DNA of 64,000 nucleotides from contig QAOA01003368.1 in NCBI GenBank assembly GCA_003255065.1, positions 1,584,639 through 1,648,638 on the forward strand, in the 5' to 3' direction. The stretch comes from Cercis canadensis. Lineage: Eukaryota; Streptophyta; Magnoliopsida; Fabales; Fabaceae. The notes below the pieces were generated by a model. That model saw only the letters and a list, made by a program, of their open reading frames with translations. It ran no database searches and was not told where the DNA came from. Position numbers and translations under genes: made by a program. Positions 46,501-60,261 of the stretch are shown here, piece after piece. Position 1 is the stretch's first letter. The number at the start of each line of letters is the position of its first letter.

Positions 46501-48895
46501 GGACTGTAAAGTTCCAAGTGAAGAAAAGACTCAAGCGGTTTTTTCTTTCTTTTATTCCTCTCTCTATTGGGAGAGATAAAACGTAGAGTTATGCACTTTC
46601 GTTCTTCTTGCTTAAAGTTTTTGAGGCAAGAGTGGTCCAAGTTCATGCTTAGTATGCTTGTCATTGGAAAACAAATTAAAAAACTGAAATCTTTATGTCC
46701 TGCAGGTCAGTGTTGACTACCTAACAAAGCCTCTGGATGTTTTCAAGGAGATGTCCCGTATACTTAAGCCAGGTGGACTTGCCATAATGAGGTGATAATC
46801 TTGCAACTTCCATTTGAAATCACTTCAGATTAAATTTTTTGACATCATAGAAGAGGGAATCACTTTTCTACAGCATTATGACACTTTTTATCTTTTTAAG
46901 ATTCATCAACTGCATTCAACTTAAATGTCATCCATTATCAGAACTTTTCTGGAGCCCTTGACAATCTAGTATCTTGGATTAAGGCTCCAACTAAAAAACT
47001 TAGTGCTCATTTGGTACTCGGAATGTGATTCTATTCCATGCTCTATTCCATGGAATAAGGACTCCTATGTTTGGTAGCAAAAAAAGGCATGGAATGGTGA
47101 TTCCATTCCGAACCTGATTCCATAGAAGAGGGAATATGCATTCTCATCTTGAGAGGTGGGATTGCTCATTCCATGCGTTTAATGCCTTCTTTTCTTCAGA
47201 TATCCTCATTAATTTTACAAAATGACCTAAATTATCCTTATTAAATATAACATATATAACACCCAGAAAATCATATTTCTAAAAGGGACATTTATGTCTT
47301 TTAAAAATAATTCTAATTCCATTCCATGAAACTACCAATGGAATGAGAATGACCATTTCATTTCTACTCCTATTCCCATTCCAATTCCATAGTTTTCATT
47401 ATGTTTACCAAATGAGCCGTTATATGTGGAAAAATTCTGTAAGCAGAGGAAAGAAGCAACAGAACACAATAATTCAAGGTTAGCACAAGACTGTGAATGT
47501 GGGCAAATGTGTAAGATGCGTGCAGGGGTAGAGCCCTTAGAAAAAAAAAATAAACCATCCATTTTCCCACTTCACATTTAAAAGGCCAACCATTCNCAAA
47601 TGTGTAAGATGCGTGCAGGAGTAGAGCCCTTAGAAAAAAAAAATAAACCATCCATTTTCCCACTTCACATTTAAAAGGCCAACCATTCTCTTAAAACAAA
47701 GAAGAAAATGCCATTTTTGGTGTTTCTATAGTTCATTAGATACCTTTAATTCTACATTAGAAAAGTAAGATAGTTTATTATTTTATTTTGATTAAATTTA
47801 TAACCACTCAAATACTTCATTGTCATTTGAACTTTATCCCCCTTAATTATAATCCTAGCTCAGCCACTGGGTGTGGGGATATAGATTGTTATTTCTTGCA
47901 GTAACCTTTACTGTTTAAACCAATGAGCTTAGCATTTATTAAAGCAACCTGCCTAATCTGTTGAAGTCTAAACTAAGAAGTAACTACGGCTGTTATCTCG
48001 ACTGTCTTAAATCTTGATCTAAGTATTATGGGTATAATGTGGTTGAGAATTCTGCATCAGTTCATTGCCATAAATGTTGGCTAGTCTGATTATCTTTCAG
48101 AGCCATTTTCTAGCGTTCATGGATTTTACCAGTTCAGCTCATGTATCAGTGATATTTAAGCTTCTTAAATCTTCAGCCTCTATGATCTAATTCCACATGT
48201 ATCAGCATGCACCCAAATGTTTCTTAATTGATGTTCTGTCTTTTCTGTGTGTTGCATGGTTGTAGTTATATCCTATTCAACTATTAATGACTTCATTAAT
48301 CATTTTAGCTTTTCAAACCGTTGCTTCTGGACAAAAGCAATTTCTATATGGACATCAACTGGGGATGCAGATCATGTTTTGATTGTGGGGTCATATTTCC
48401 ATTATGCTGGAGGATTTGAACCTCCTCAGGTAATTTTATTTGCCTTTCATAACGAATTAAAATTATCCATTTGTATGTCTTAGTTTTTCTCCCCATTCCA
48501 GCCTGGCAGTGGAATGAAATTTCAAAATTTACTTCTTCATGACTTGCTTGACAATCCATGCAAGTTGTCTCAAAAATGGCCAAGTGTATAATACCCGTCC
48601 ATTAAGATGGGTATTGATCAAAATCCAATAATTTGTTGCCACGTGTTTCTTAATTGTGCACAATTATACAGCTTATGAATTAAGCGTGATCACTTGAACT
48701 CAGGTAGTTATGCACCATCATAAATGATGTGGCAACAAATGATTGGTTGTGGTATCAATACCCAGCAAGAATGCAGAGGCTAATGCAGCTCATAGTACTG
48801 TTTATATTTTTCTGCAGGCTGTAGATATATCTCCCAACCCTGGACGATCTGATCCTCTGTACATTGTGTACTCTAGAAAGCTCTCTACAGCTTGA
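43562..48895 (+). CDS. Probable plastid SAM-dependent methyltransferase-like protein (UbiE-like fold)
   Basis: Eight exons: 43562-43873, 44383-44450, 45086-45233, 45309-45389, 45812-45898, 46706-46791, 48309-48429 and 48818-48895. All phases agree, giving 326 residues. Residues 1 to about 75 are Ser/Arg/Gly-rich with few acidic residues, consistent with a plastid transit peptide. The core resembles class I methyltransferases of the UbiE/MT11 type: VSILDMCSSWVSHFPAG in place of motif I, GLGMNEEEL, QDLNVNPRLPFEDNSFDVI and DVFKEMSRILKPGG. Motif I lacks the usual GxGxG, so SAM binding or activity is uncertain, though this form seems a fixed feature of the plant family. Substrate unknown. Intron 6 carries a MITE and an assembly N; intron 7 carries a foldback. 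Confidence 0.85.
47003..47419. mobile_element. Tourist-like MITE in intron 6 of the methyltransferase-like gene
   Basis: A 417-bp element. The left end GTGCTCATTTGGTA matches the reverse complement of the right end, CGGCTCATTTGGTA, with two differences at the tip. TTA flanks both sides (47000-47002 and 47420-47422). The interior is rich in GGAAT/ATTCC words that pair in inverted orientation. Non-coding. Confidence 0.75.
47504..47688 (+). repeat. 92-bp direct duplication flanking an assembly N
   Basis: Copy 1 is 47504-47595, N is at 47596 and copy 2 is 47597-47688. Both are 92 bp and nearly identical (GCAGGGGTAG against GCAGGAGTAG). The same pattern as at 20125: probably unmerged contig ends in intron 6, without effect on the coding model. 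Confidence 0.85.
48608..48764. mobile_element. Foldback MITE in intron 7 of the methyltransferase-like gene
   Basis: The left arm begins TGGGTATTGAT and contains CAATAATTTGTTGCCAC. The reverse complement of the right arm gives TGGGTATTGAT and CAATCATTTGTTGCCAC. About 40 bp of each arm pairs. No clear target duplication. It ends about 50 bp before the acceptor of the last exon. Confidence 0.7.
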
Positions 48896-49524
48896 GAGAA
48901 ATATGAAGTGAGAATTCTTCCCAAACAAGGATGACATGTAATGTTTTTTAACAATGTTTTGAAGTAATATTATCTCCTGTCTAGAGACACAGATAATTAA
49001 TTGGCCAAAATTTTGTAACTCAAATTGAACACTGACACATCTTGTTTCTTGTATCAAAATCGTCATGCATAAAAAATAAAGGAAGATCTGTCATTGGGTT
49101 CTTGGGAGATCTTGAAACATTCAAAAGCACTCATTTATTTGCAGTCGGTGCTGTTTTACACAATTAAGCTTATATATAAAACTCCGTGGGTGTGCCCCCG
49201 CGCATGCATGTTCATTGCAGAGTGATATAATTTACGCACTCTTGTTTATACTCGTATCATTGTTCAGAATTTATATAAAATGTGATGTGAATAGCAGCAA
49301 TAGTGTTTTAAAGACAAATACAACAACCACTGAAAGCCTGAAATAGAAGAATCTTATGATACTCTAAGGAAACAAGTGTTGGTCTTGCTTCCACTTTAAA
49401 GAACCCTTTCCATCCCTTGCTTTCAAAAAGAGGAATATATACAGTAGCACTAGTGATGAGTTACATGGAGAAGTGAAGAAAGAAGAAGAAGAAAAAAAAA
49501 AAAAGAGTTTGTTTGGGAAGATGA

Positions 49525-51628
49525 TCAAACCCAACCCCGTTTGTAACGACGGAAGAGATCTTCTGTTTGGGCATTCTTGAAGGCACTACAGGCAATGAGA
49601 TAGACCCAGATGAGGACAACTAGAGCCACAATGAGAATAATATTGGCTTTTCTCCATTCTTCTCTGAGGTTTCCCAGTAGACCTGCCTTGCACGCATTGC
49701 AATTGTAACACAGCTGATTCTGGTCATTGTTCCACAAATAGCAATCCGGGTCACCCATTGGATTCACCGGGTTTACCCACAATATCGGGTTAACATAATT
49801 GTACCCGCATGCAGTTGGAGGTTTACAGCATCCCGACTGCAAACCAACCACATTAACTTACTAACCCATAAATAAAAACATTAAAAATAGGATTAATTAA
49901 CAAGATTAGTTAGAGAAGAGACCCAAATGAAGACAAGGGGAAAAAGTAAACGGCCCCACCACAAGTTGGCAACCATATATAAAGATACCTTTTTTTATTT
50001 TCTAGAATGAAGACAAACCAATGAGTTTAATTATTTTAGTTAGGTCTAAATAACCATAATTTCTGATACCATATAATTGAATCTTTCTGATACCTTTTTC
50101 AGTTTGCATAGGCCTTTCTCGCCACAATTATACCTCCTATAGAATATTGGAGATGTCCCACAATAGCACTAAAGGCTAATTTCAATGTTTTAAAAATTAG
50201 ATTAGATTAGACAATTTCGATCAGCCCAACTAGTGATTGGTCTGAATTTCGGTTCAGTTAAGGGAGTTAAACCGGTGAAAACCGGTTTTACTAAAAGCTA
50301 ATCCAAGCTGATACCAAGAGATTTGTCTCTTATCTTCTACTAATCATGAATTCCCAAGTCATGCTTATTTGAGCCATCAAAATGAGCTATTTCTTTGATT
50401 TATAGATGGAGCCTAGTGACTGGTGGTAGGTCACATTACAGCGTGGGTTTAATAGTGACTTAACCCATCTATTATACGGTGGGCAAAAGTTAAGCATTAG
50501 ATAGGAAACTAGGTCCCACTTAAGACACGGAGGACACTCTCTTTCACAACACTCCCACCACACTCCAAGTAGCTTCACCAACAAACCCCTTCAGATAACT
50601 CCATCCCGAAACCACCATGCTTCTTCACTTCCCCTCGTCTAAAAGAACCTAAGAATTTGTATATTAAATTCTCAAATTCAGTCATTGGAGTGCCCTTAAA
50701 CCCAGTAACATGTGAGTCAAAGTTACGTGAAATAAGGAATCATTTACAATATTGGCTCTTCAGAAATCAATGAACTGACAAATAATTGGCACTTCGTTTG
50801 GTTGTTTCTAAGGAACAAGAGAAAACCTCTGACAAATAGATCTGCGGAAGAACAGAACTATGCAGACTGCAGTTCTAGTACAATCGAATTCAATGGGACA
50901 GGACAGGACAGGATGCAGAGTTCATTATCATTAAAGGGCAACAAGAAATACTAATAAAGATACTAAATATGTTCTCTTATGGCCTTCATTTCCAAAATTC
51001 CCATAAAAAATTCCTTTTTCTTTAAATGGGTATCCCTGTTTATCAAGAAATTGTGGCAAAGAGGAACAAAAATTCAATCTTTCTGGCATAAATAAAAGAA
51101 ACAGAGCAAATTAAGAGAGTTACTAGTTACCTGTAAAGGAGAGATATGAGAATTGAAAAATTGATCGGCAGTGATATAATTCTGGGTGAGCTTAATGCAG
51201 ACATTAGAATCAGCCAAACAGGGCCTAATCTTTTCCCAACTCCCCGAACTGGTGACATGGTTTCTGAGCCATGCGGAGAAGCGATCAAGGCTATACTCCT
51301 TGTAGCCTCTGCCAGGAACATGATAGCTTCCATCTTGACGGGTAACAATGAAAGCGAAGACGAGGATGATGAGAAGGATAACTATGAGAATAGCCATAAA
51401 GAAAAGGTAAAGAGCCAAAAGGCCCTGTTTGTTCCAGTAAGCACCGACAAAGCCAGCAAGGGAAACGAGAAGGATGAGGATGCCGACGATGACCACTGGC
51501 CAACGGAAGTTGTGGATGCATTCGTTGTCTGGCTTCGAGGCTAGCCAAACGCCTGCGGCTATAATGGGTATTGAGGCCAAAATGGCTATGAAGTTCAGAA
51601 CTGCAGTGATGTTGTTGCTTACTGCCAT
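49525..51628 (-). CDS. TET8: Tetraspanin (TET8-like)
   Basis: Four-pass membrane scaffold protein of the plasma membrane; plant TET8-type members mark exosome-like vesicles. Two exons, 51628-51131 and 49836-49525, giving 269 residues. TM1 is about 8-30, TM2 about 42-64 and TM3 about 69-96. A large extracellular loop with many cysteines follows (RPCLADSNVC ... SGCCKPPTACGY ... DPDCYLWNN ... LCYNCNACKAG), then TM4 IILIVALVVLIWVYLIACSAF and a basic tail FRRYKRGWV. The GCCKPP motif at the exon 2 start is the plant form of the tetraspanin CCG signature. One intron at this place is typical for the family. The start is the first ATG (MAVSNN); an in-frame TTG ten codons upstream was not used. It is convergent with the methyltransferase-like gene. 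TET8 rather than TET7 or TET9 is a best guess. Confidence 0.92.
49837..51130 (-). other. Intron of the tetraspanin gene
   Basis: A 1.3-kb intron with no internal gene. It includes a short palindromic stretch (AAACCGGTGAAAACCGGTTT, about 50270-50290) and three GGACA repeats near 50897-50911. Confidence 0.6.
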
Positions 51629-53695
51629 GGTTTCAAAGTGAACAATTTTGGAACTCAATTTGAGGTACAGAGAAATTGGGGTGTGGATGTAGTTGACAAG
51701 TGGACAAATGCAGATGGAATTGGAGATATGGGTTTACTGGAATGAGGACTCAACTTGGGGAAGGTAAGGGAAGGGATTTCTCTTTTCTTTCTATTGATTT
51801 TCTAACTCTTATCTCTCCGATTCTCAATGTGTTTGTGTATAGAAAGTTGGACTATTCACAGATTAAGCTCCATTACTTAACTAGGTGAGTTTTAGGTTGC
51901 TATTCAGATTAAATTATGGAGGGTAATTTTATTGGTCTACTGGTTTAATCAATGGGGAAATGTTATGTGGATTACCATTATCATATGACCACACAAAAAA
52001 AAAAAAATGGTATGGATTAAAGCATATTCCTTTTAGCTTGAAAAGTGTCGGAAATGTTGAAAATAACCAAAGCAAGAAGGGCTAAATTAAAACTTAAAAA
52101 AAATGAAGACAAGACAAATGGGTTAACACGGAATTGGAGAAAGATACACAAAATCTTTGTTGACTTTACAGGATAAGATTGCATTTTTTTTTAATATTAT
52201 AAATATTTTTATTTTATTTAATTAGGTATGAAATTATCCTCGTTCAAAGATTATATCAATTATAATTTTTCATTTTTTAACAATACTTTTTATTGAATTC
52301 CCAACTTTTTACCACAATAAAAAAACACACGTCTATAATTCAACTTATTATTAGTTGAACCAATCACTTGTTGGTAAGGGACATTTTTCTTTCAGCCAAT
52401 GTAACTTTCACTCTATTGAATGAGATGAAGAGTGGTGATCTTAATAGTACTGTACTATTATTAATCCGCAAAGTAAAGTAAAGGGGTGGATCCAATCCCT
52501 TTTAGTGTGTTGTACAGCATCAAACATGTAAGGAAGCTTCATTTCATGTGCTTTCGCCTTCCTTTAATAAATTAATGGCCTCACAAAGGAACTTTAGTAG
52601 CATTTTCACACATTATTTCACAACAAATTGACTTGACTTGTTCACAATGGATTGTCTTCATCACCATTCCATATGTCTATACTGTCCATTCGTCGTGTAT
52701 TATATAATAAATGTAACAATAAATGCTATTAAATTTCATTATGTAAGCAAACGAAACAAAACCATGTGTTGGTTACAGCTCAAGTCAACAAAACATATGA
52801 AAGTCTTTTTATTTATCTTTCTTTTTCTTTCTGGTTCGGGGAAGAGCGAGAAAATGATAATCAGGGTGTTTAGTTTTCACACCACAAAATTATTTTTGAT
52901 GGTCGAAAATAAATAATAATTTTTTTGATAATTTTAAGTATGATTTCAAGTTTAAATATGAAAATTATAAATTGTGCCATGCCATGCGCCACCGCCATTG
53001 TTGCGCTGTCGTTACAATACATAAAGTTGTGCCACCGCCCAAACCCAAGCGCGTATCTTGAGACCACGAACACGCCGCCACCGGCTACGTGGCGAACTTT
53101 CATTGGAGAATAATTGTTACTGCTGAACCCAATGCAATGTGGAGGCTTGGACTTATATCAGCCATAATCAATTTTTTTTTGCTGATGATGGTTTCCTAGA
53201 GTATCTTGCTCCGATAAAACGATGATCGAAGAAGAAAAGAGGTAATTTTTACAATTTAACTAATTCATTATGTAATTTTGATCATCAGGATAATGGCAAT
53301 AGAAAAAAAAAATCCTTTAGAGATGCTGCTGGTATATTGAGGAAGTGTTCATCTTTCTCCTTCTGGCTTCCACAACCTTGTATGATAAAATGATGCAGTA
53401 AAGTGCATGAAGGAGAAGAGTTGAATGAAGCTGTGGAGAAAATTTTTCTTCATCATCATTAGTCCTAGTTCAGATCAGGAGAAGATTTTGCTTGATTAGT
53501 ATTATAGCAGTACCATATTCAGCAAATGAATGCTAGAAATGCTGAGAAAAAGCATCATATATAGTATGTATTTTCTCCTTTGGGACTACAGAACATAACT
53601 TTCTGCATTATTCATACCAAAACAAATAAACAAAAGAAAAAGTAATGTGAAACATTTTCCTTTCTTTGCTATCTTTTGGGGACTAAGTACTAATT
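51629..53695. other. Spacer between tetraspanin and ACC oxidase genes
   Basis: Tetraspanin promoter and 5' leader (to about 51900), then AT-rich non-coding sequence. Bases 52970-53100 are GC-richer with CGCCACCGCC-type words, but no open frame of known family. The last part is the 3' flank of the ACC oxidase gene. Confidence 0.5.
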
Positions 53696-55205
<1,510 letters not shown>

Positions 55206-55926
55206 TTAATTCTTTGTCTTGCAATTGGAAGCTGATTAGTTTTAATTCTGTAATTAGCTAAGCTAAGACCAATGATGAATGGAGATTTTGTTTGAGTGCC
55301 AAGAGAGCGACATGAATGTTTGACAAGTCCATGTTCATTTCACTGCTATCATGTGGTGATCACATTTTTTTATTCTTTTGTTCCATTGGTCAATCAGATT
55401 TTCCCTTGTATACTAAGCTTTGGTTCTTCATCTTTCAAAGGGAAACTTTTCCTCCACCCACTGTAAAATCCAATTCTAATCGTCTTTTGCTTTCTCTCAC
55501 ATGGTTTTACAAAGACATAAAATATCTGAATTAGCTTTTATTCTACACTAAAGGCCAGAGTTATAGAATAAACAACCACTCAAAAACCACGGGCAAAAGG
55601 TTGCATTCAAGCAAGCAAATGCAGGCAGAGAGAATGTAGGTCTAGTAGCAAATAAACCAGTGGGCGTTTTGGCTGCATGCTGTAGTAACATGCTAAATTC
55701 AATCTGTCTCTCTCAACCTTGTTTATTTTATTGAGATTTTGTGATATAAACGATTTATAAGGTCATTATAATTAGAAAAGACATAAACTATTATTATAAG
55801 GTATCAATCTGGGTAAGCGCACATGGTATCTGAACTTAAAAGAACAAGGTTTCAAAAAACTGACTCCGTTTGCATCTCTGGTTTTTCTTTTGACTGAGAA
55901 TATAGGTCACGATAAGGGAATTTATC

Positions 55927-56014
55927 TTTTTAGAAGTTCATTTTGGTGCTACCAAACTTAACCAACATTGTTTTTAGAAGTTCATTTTGGTGCTACCAAA
56001 CTTAACCAACATTG
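55927..56014 (+). repeat. Perfect 44-bp tandem duplication
   Basis: Units 55927-55970 and 55971-56014 are identical (each TTTTTAGAAGTTCATTTTGG ... AACCAACATTG). No N lies between them, so unlike the copies flanking the N positions this may be a real recent duplication. Confidence 0.9.
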
Positions 56015-56297
56015 CAGACTCAAAAAGGGGAACAGGTGATGATAATGAAGCTTTAGGGGGAACAGGTGGGACAGGGAGAAGGTACTGTTACTGAGAATGA
56101 TGAGACTCTTCTTTCGTGTCATCTATAATTTGTACATGTGAGTTAGGCAACAATTTTCTTAGCAAAATGAAGAAAAATCTAGAGTTAGGCAACGATTTGT
56201 TTCCGTTAGATGGATATGGGTAATTGCATGTTTCTCTAGCATCATCATTATAACAATAGTGGTATTACTATTAGACGTTGGTTTCTAATGTGTGATG

Positions 56298-56694
56298 GAG
56301 ACATGATTTATGATTACCTTCTAGAATTCTAAAATGATATAATGTGAGAAATGAAGAAACAACAAATGAACAAATAATAAGGCAAACACCACCCTTAATT
56401 ATGTTAATATGTTATTCACATGAAGATACAGATCTTCCGCAGGTTGCTTAGGAAATGTCTGATATCATTTCCAAGATTGCATAAAGTCAGCAGTGAGACA
56501 TGATTTATGATTACCTTCTAGAATTCTATAATGATATAAATGTGAGAAATGAAGAAACAACAAATGAACAAATAATAAGGTAAACACCACCCTTAATTAT
56601 GTTAATATGTTATTCACATGAAGATACAGATCTTCCGCAGGTTGCTTAGGAAATGTCTGATATCATTTCCAAGATTGCATGAAGTCAGCAGTGA
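56298..56694 (+). repeat. 197-bp tandem duplication
   Basis: Unit 1 is 56298-56494 and unit 2 is 56495-56694. They are nearly identical; seen differences are AATTCTAAAATG/AATTCTATAATG, a small insertion, AAGGCAAAC/AAGGTAAAC and GCATAAAG/GCATGAAG. Each contains GATACAGATCTTCCGCAGG. No N separates them. A recent segmental tandem duplication in non-coding DNA about 1.2 kb upstream of the ACC oxidase start. Confidence 0.9.
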
Positions 56695-58175
56695 CCTCAA
56701 AGAAAATGTCTGATACCAAATACAGGTAACTTGATAAACTATGGACTAAAATAAGTTAATTTGGAGAGAATAAGCAACTTGTTAGGCTTGGCCTGGAATC
56801 TCTGCACCTTAAGTTCTAAGTCAAAATCATGCTTTTTGATATTTAGAAGAACAATGCAAACCCATTTGGATTATAAGTTGAGTTTTAGGAGCCTCAGACC
56901 TGATTTAAAATTCAAGGACCAATGAACTTGGTTAATTCTGGTTTAGTGTTTACTACTTTTCTTTTGGGTAGTGTGACCAAGTTGTTTCTATCTTTTGCTC
57001 AAGTCAACTTTGAAGGAGTGTCTATTATTTGGTTTATGGGCTAAGGCAACAGCTTTTGATTTCTATAACCAAACAGTTAACTTGAATTGCCAGAAAAGGG
57101 AATCAATTCTGGCTCCAAATGGCCAATGGCTGCAAGTTGGTCATTTTCTATTTTGTTTTAGTGGGTTAACAAGATTGGTCACGTGGGTCAAAGATAATTA
57201 CAGTTTACTGTTTGTCTATAGTATTTACCCCAAAACTAACATAACTAGGTGTCTTGTTTTACTACCCAATGGAAAATGCCAACTTGGAATTCTCTTTGCC
57301 AGAATTCATCATCAAGGAAAATGCAAATAGATTACTGCAATTTGGGAAAAGATGAAAATGCACATAAGTGGCAGAGAGCTCTATTCTGCTCTCTGTTCTT
57401 CAGTCATTGAAGTCATCCATACTCAGTAAGTTACGTGGAGTTTCATATTGCAAATATGACATTGCCAACATACTTAACACATAATTGTAACTAGATCCCA
57501 CTCTAATTACAGTAACTAAACTAATTTAACTTGAAGGCACAATTTGGTGAGAGTACATTAACTATTACTCAAGGGTCAAGGCATTGAAAAATAGTGTATC
57601 TAATCCCATGGACCCGAACCAGCCCAAAACAATCCACATCGGGTTGGGTTGGTTTGGGTTTACAATTTTCTTTTTCTTTTGTTTTTTGCCCTTTTTGATC
57701 CAACCCAAGCTATTGATTGGGTTCTAAATTGGCCTAAGCCTAACCTAACTCAACCCATGGATACATCTTAATAACTCAATTCATAAATAAAGAAAAATAG
57801 ATAAGGTCATAGATATTCCTACAAAATTATATGTGAAAAAAATATATTCCTAAGTGATTGATTATTGAAACTTAAGTTTTTAAATTTGTTATTCACTAAT
57901 CAATGGTCATCACATATTAACTAGTAGTCATCCTATATTTTTTAGTGGGGCAATTTTGGAAACTTAACTTTTAAGAATCATCTACCTGAATTTTTTTTTT
58001 CAATCACCCACATATAATTATTTTTGATTTGAGTGACCAAACAATAAGTGTCTCAAAGAAAAAATCAATTAGAGAGAATTATTCTAAAGTTCTAAAACTT
58101 AGAACAATCATAAAGTGCTAAAAGGATATAGAAAAATAACTAAAGTACGTATTTCTTAGTGCTATATGATTATTT

Positions 58176-58198
58176 TATATATATATATATATATATAT
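58176..58198. repeat. (AT)n microsatellite
   Basis: An uninterrupted TA dinucleotide run in AT-rich spacer. No other signal. Confidence 0.8.
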
Positions 58199-58659
58199 GG
58201 TTATCATGTTCAAATATAAACAAAATAACCATATATATAAATGTAATAACCACATATGTAAACATAATAAAAAAAATATATATGAAACCACATTTTGATC
58301 ATTTTACACTATATGATAGACATCTCCTTAAAAAGTAGGTGCTTAGTACTTTTTATTTTTATTTTTTCAAGTTCTACTACTTGATAGGAATAACCTCAAT
58401 CAATATGAAACCTATATTTTTTCTAAGGAGAATATTTAATTTCTTTAAACAAAAAGAAAATATAGCCTTACTAAAAGCTTTTTAGTTTAGTCAGTAAAAA
58501 ATTACATGTGTACTTGTGTGAGAATATCTTAGAGCTCTACTACGATTTAGGGCATCTGAAGTTTCTTGTTCATCAAGAAAGAAGATATAGTTTATACTTT
58601 TGTGAGAGGGTGTTTGGTGCTATTGAGCTTTCCAGTGAGTGTGTAAAGCCTACACTGCC

Positions 58660-59425
58660 ATGTCTGCCTTCTCTTGGTTTTATTTTGTTGCTATTGCAGT
58701 TTGTCTCTATATTTCATATAGCATATTACAAAGCTTTTCTGACAACACCAATGCATCTGCTAAATTAACCCTGAATCATCTCGCCAATAAGGATGAAGAA
58801 AAGAAGGAGGCAACCACTGGAGCTTCTCAATCTTCTTATGATACTCAGAAGCCAGAGGAAAAAAGGGATCAGAAGAAAGCAAAACTGAAGAGCGTAAAAG
58901 AAATTGGTGAAACCTCTAGTACCGTCTACCTGATATGCTACGATATGAAACCAACACCACTTATGTTCAAAAGCGGTAAGTGCAAACCACCCCTTTTGCA
59001 GAGACTCTATATCTAAGTACGTTGCTGCAAAGAGAAAGCAAAATATTTTGAAGCCAAAATATTTAAGATCCTTTTTGCCAAAAGAAGTGCTCGTTCGATG
59101 GAAAACAGAATTAAAGTGGTATTTGATTCATGGGTGGGAAAATATTTTCTGTCACTCTAAGGATTTTTAACGGTTGAAAAGAGATAGTGATGTGGATAGG
59201 AAGTTCAAAGATGAGAACACATGATTTGCAGGTTATTAATGCTTATTCCCTTCATCTTGTTCTTTATCCTTAAACACTTTCACAACAATCTATGCATTGT
59301 TTTTGTTGACAACTCTGATTGATTTGGTTCTAGTTTTTCAGAAGAATTTATTATTTGAACAATTTGCATTTTCCAGGTGTGGGTGTAACTTCTGCTACAT
59401 GTGTGGGAAATATTGGAAGTTCAGG
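58660..59425 (+). pseudogene. Remnant of an RBR (RING-between-RING) E3 ubiquitin ligase gene
   Basis: A first piece, 58660-58975, reads from an ATG: a membrane-anchor-like segment (WFYFVAIAVCLYISYSI), a Lys/Glu-rich linker, then SSTVYLICYDMKPTPLMFKS and a consensus donor GTAAGT. The last part looks like the start of a RING1 (C-x2-C....KP...MF), but with Tyr (codon 58927-58929) where the first zinc Cys would be. A second piece after an acceptor at 59376 reads CGCNFCYMCGKYWKF, the end of a RING2 as in RBR ligases. The middle of RING1, the IBR and most of RING2 are missing. The two pieces do not join in frame across the visible splice sites. Best read as a decayed, internally deleted gene; both matches are short, so the family call is moderate. 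Confidence 0.5.
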
Positions 59426-59642
59426 TCATTGTCATTAACAATTGGTTTTCCTTTAGAGAGCTATGTGTGTAGTTTCATTATCACTGATGAGAAATCAATT
59501 CTAAGTTTTAGAGTTTTCTCAGCTAATTATATCCAATTATAATGATTGTTAATTTCAAAATTTATGGGATTTTGATATATGTGTATTTTAAGATACAAAT
59601 AAAATTATTCAGATATAGTTAATATTTATCATATTTGAGATT

Positions 59643-59819
59643 GAAAAAGCAACCGAGATATTTATTATATATTAAATTATCAATTTTTATGATTTTATAA
59701 AAAAAATAAGTAAATTAAATAACACTCTACNGAAAAAGCGACCGAGATATTTATTATATATTAAATTATCAATTTTTATGATTTTATAAAAAAAATAAGT
59801 AAATTAAATAACACTCTAC
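59643..59819 (+). repeat. 88-bp direct duplication flanking an assembly N
   Basis: Copy 1 is 59643-59730, N is at 59731 and copy 2 is 59732-59819. Both are 88 bp, differing at AAAGCAACC/AAAGCGACC. The third case of equal-length copies around an N in this window. Confidence 0.85.
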
Positions 59820-60066
59820 CTTATTTGACTCTCTTGACCATAAGAATATATTTAGATGTTGATAGAAATATTCGCTTTAACTATAGAATTAATCATGGGT
59901 TTTTAGAAATTAACATCCCCATGTACAACACAAGCAAAATTGGCAGTTGAGGAGAGCAGGGGAATCCTGGAGGAAGACAACAAAGGAAGTGGTGGAGTCC
60001 AGAGAAAGGAACTTCAAGAGCAACCAAAAGCCATAAATTGGCCACTGATTTTTCCTCAGAAACTTA

Positions 60067-60261
60067 CAGTGTGTTTGATTCTGTTTTTGTTTTTTTATTT
60101 TTAAATTTTTTTTTTGAAAATAGTCCAATCTTATTTTTATTTTCTTGTTTTTAGAATAATATTTTGAGAATAAATTTTTAAAACTCTATTAAACAAATTT
60201 TTTGGTTTTATTTTTTTCAAAAACAAAAAATAATTTTTAAAAATTGAAATCAAACAGACCC
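60067..60261. mobile_element. Tourist-like MITE with TTA target duplication
   Basis: A 195-bp element. The left end CAGTGTGTTTGATT matches the reverse complement of the right end, GGGTCTGTTTGATT, with three differences. TTA lies on both sides (60064-60066 and 60262-60264). The interior consists of T-rich and A-rich halves that can pair. Non-coding. Confidence 0.7.

Noticed and set aside
57600-57765. GGGTTGGGTT-rich block with CCCATGG at both ends
   Set aside because: Looks like a foldback at first, but the ends are direct rather than inverted and the arms do not pair well; too weak to call an element.
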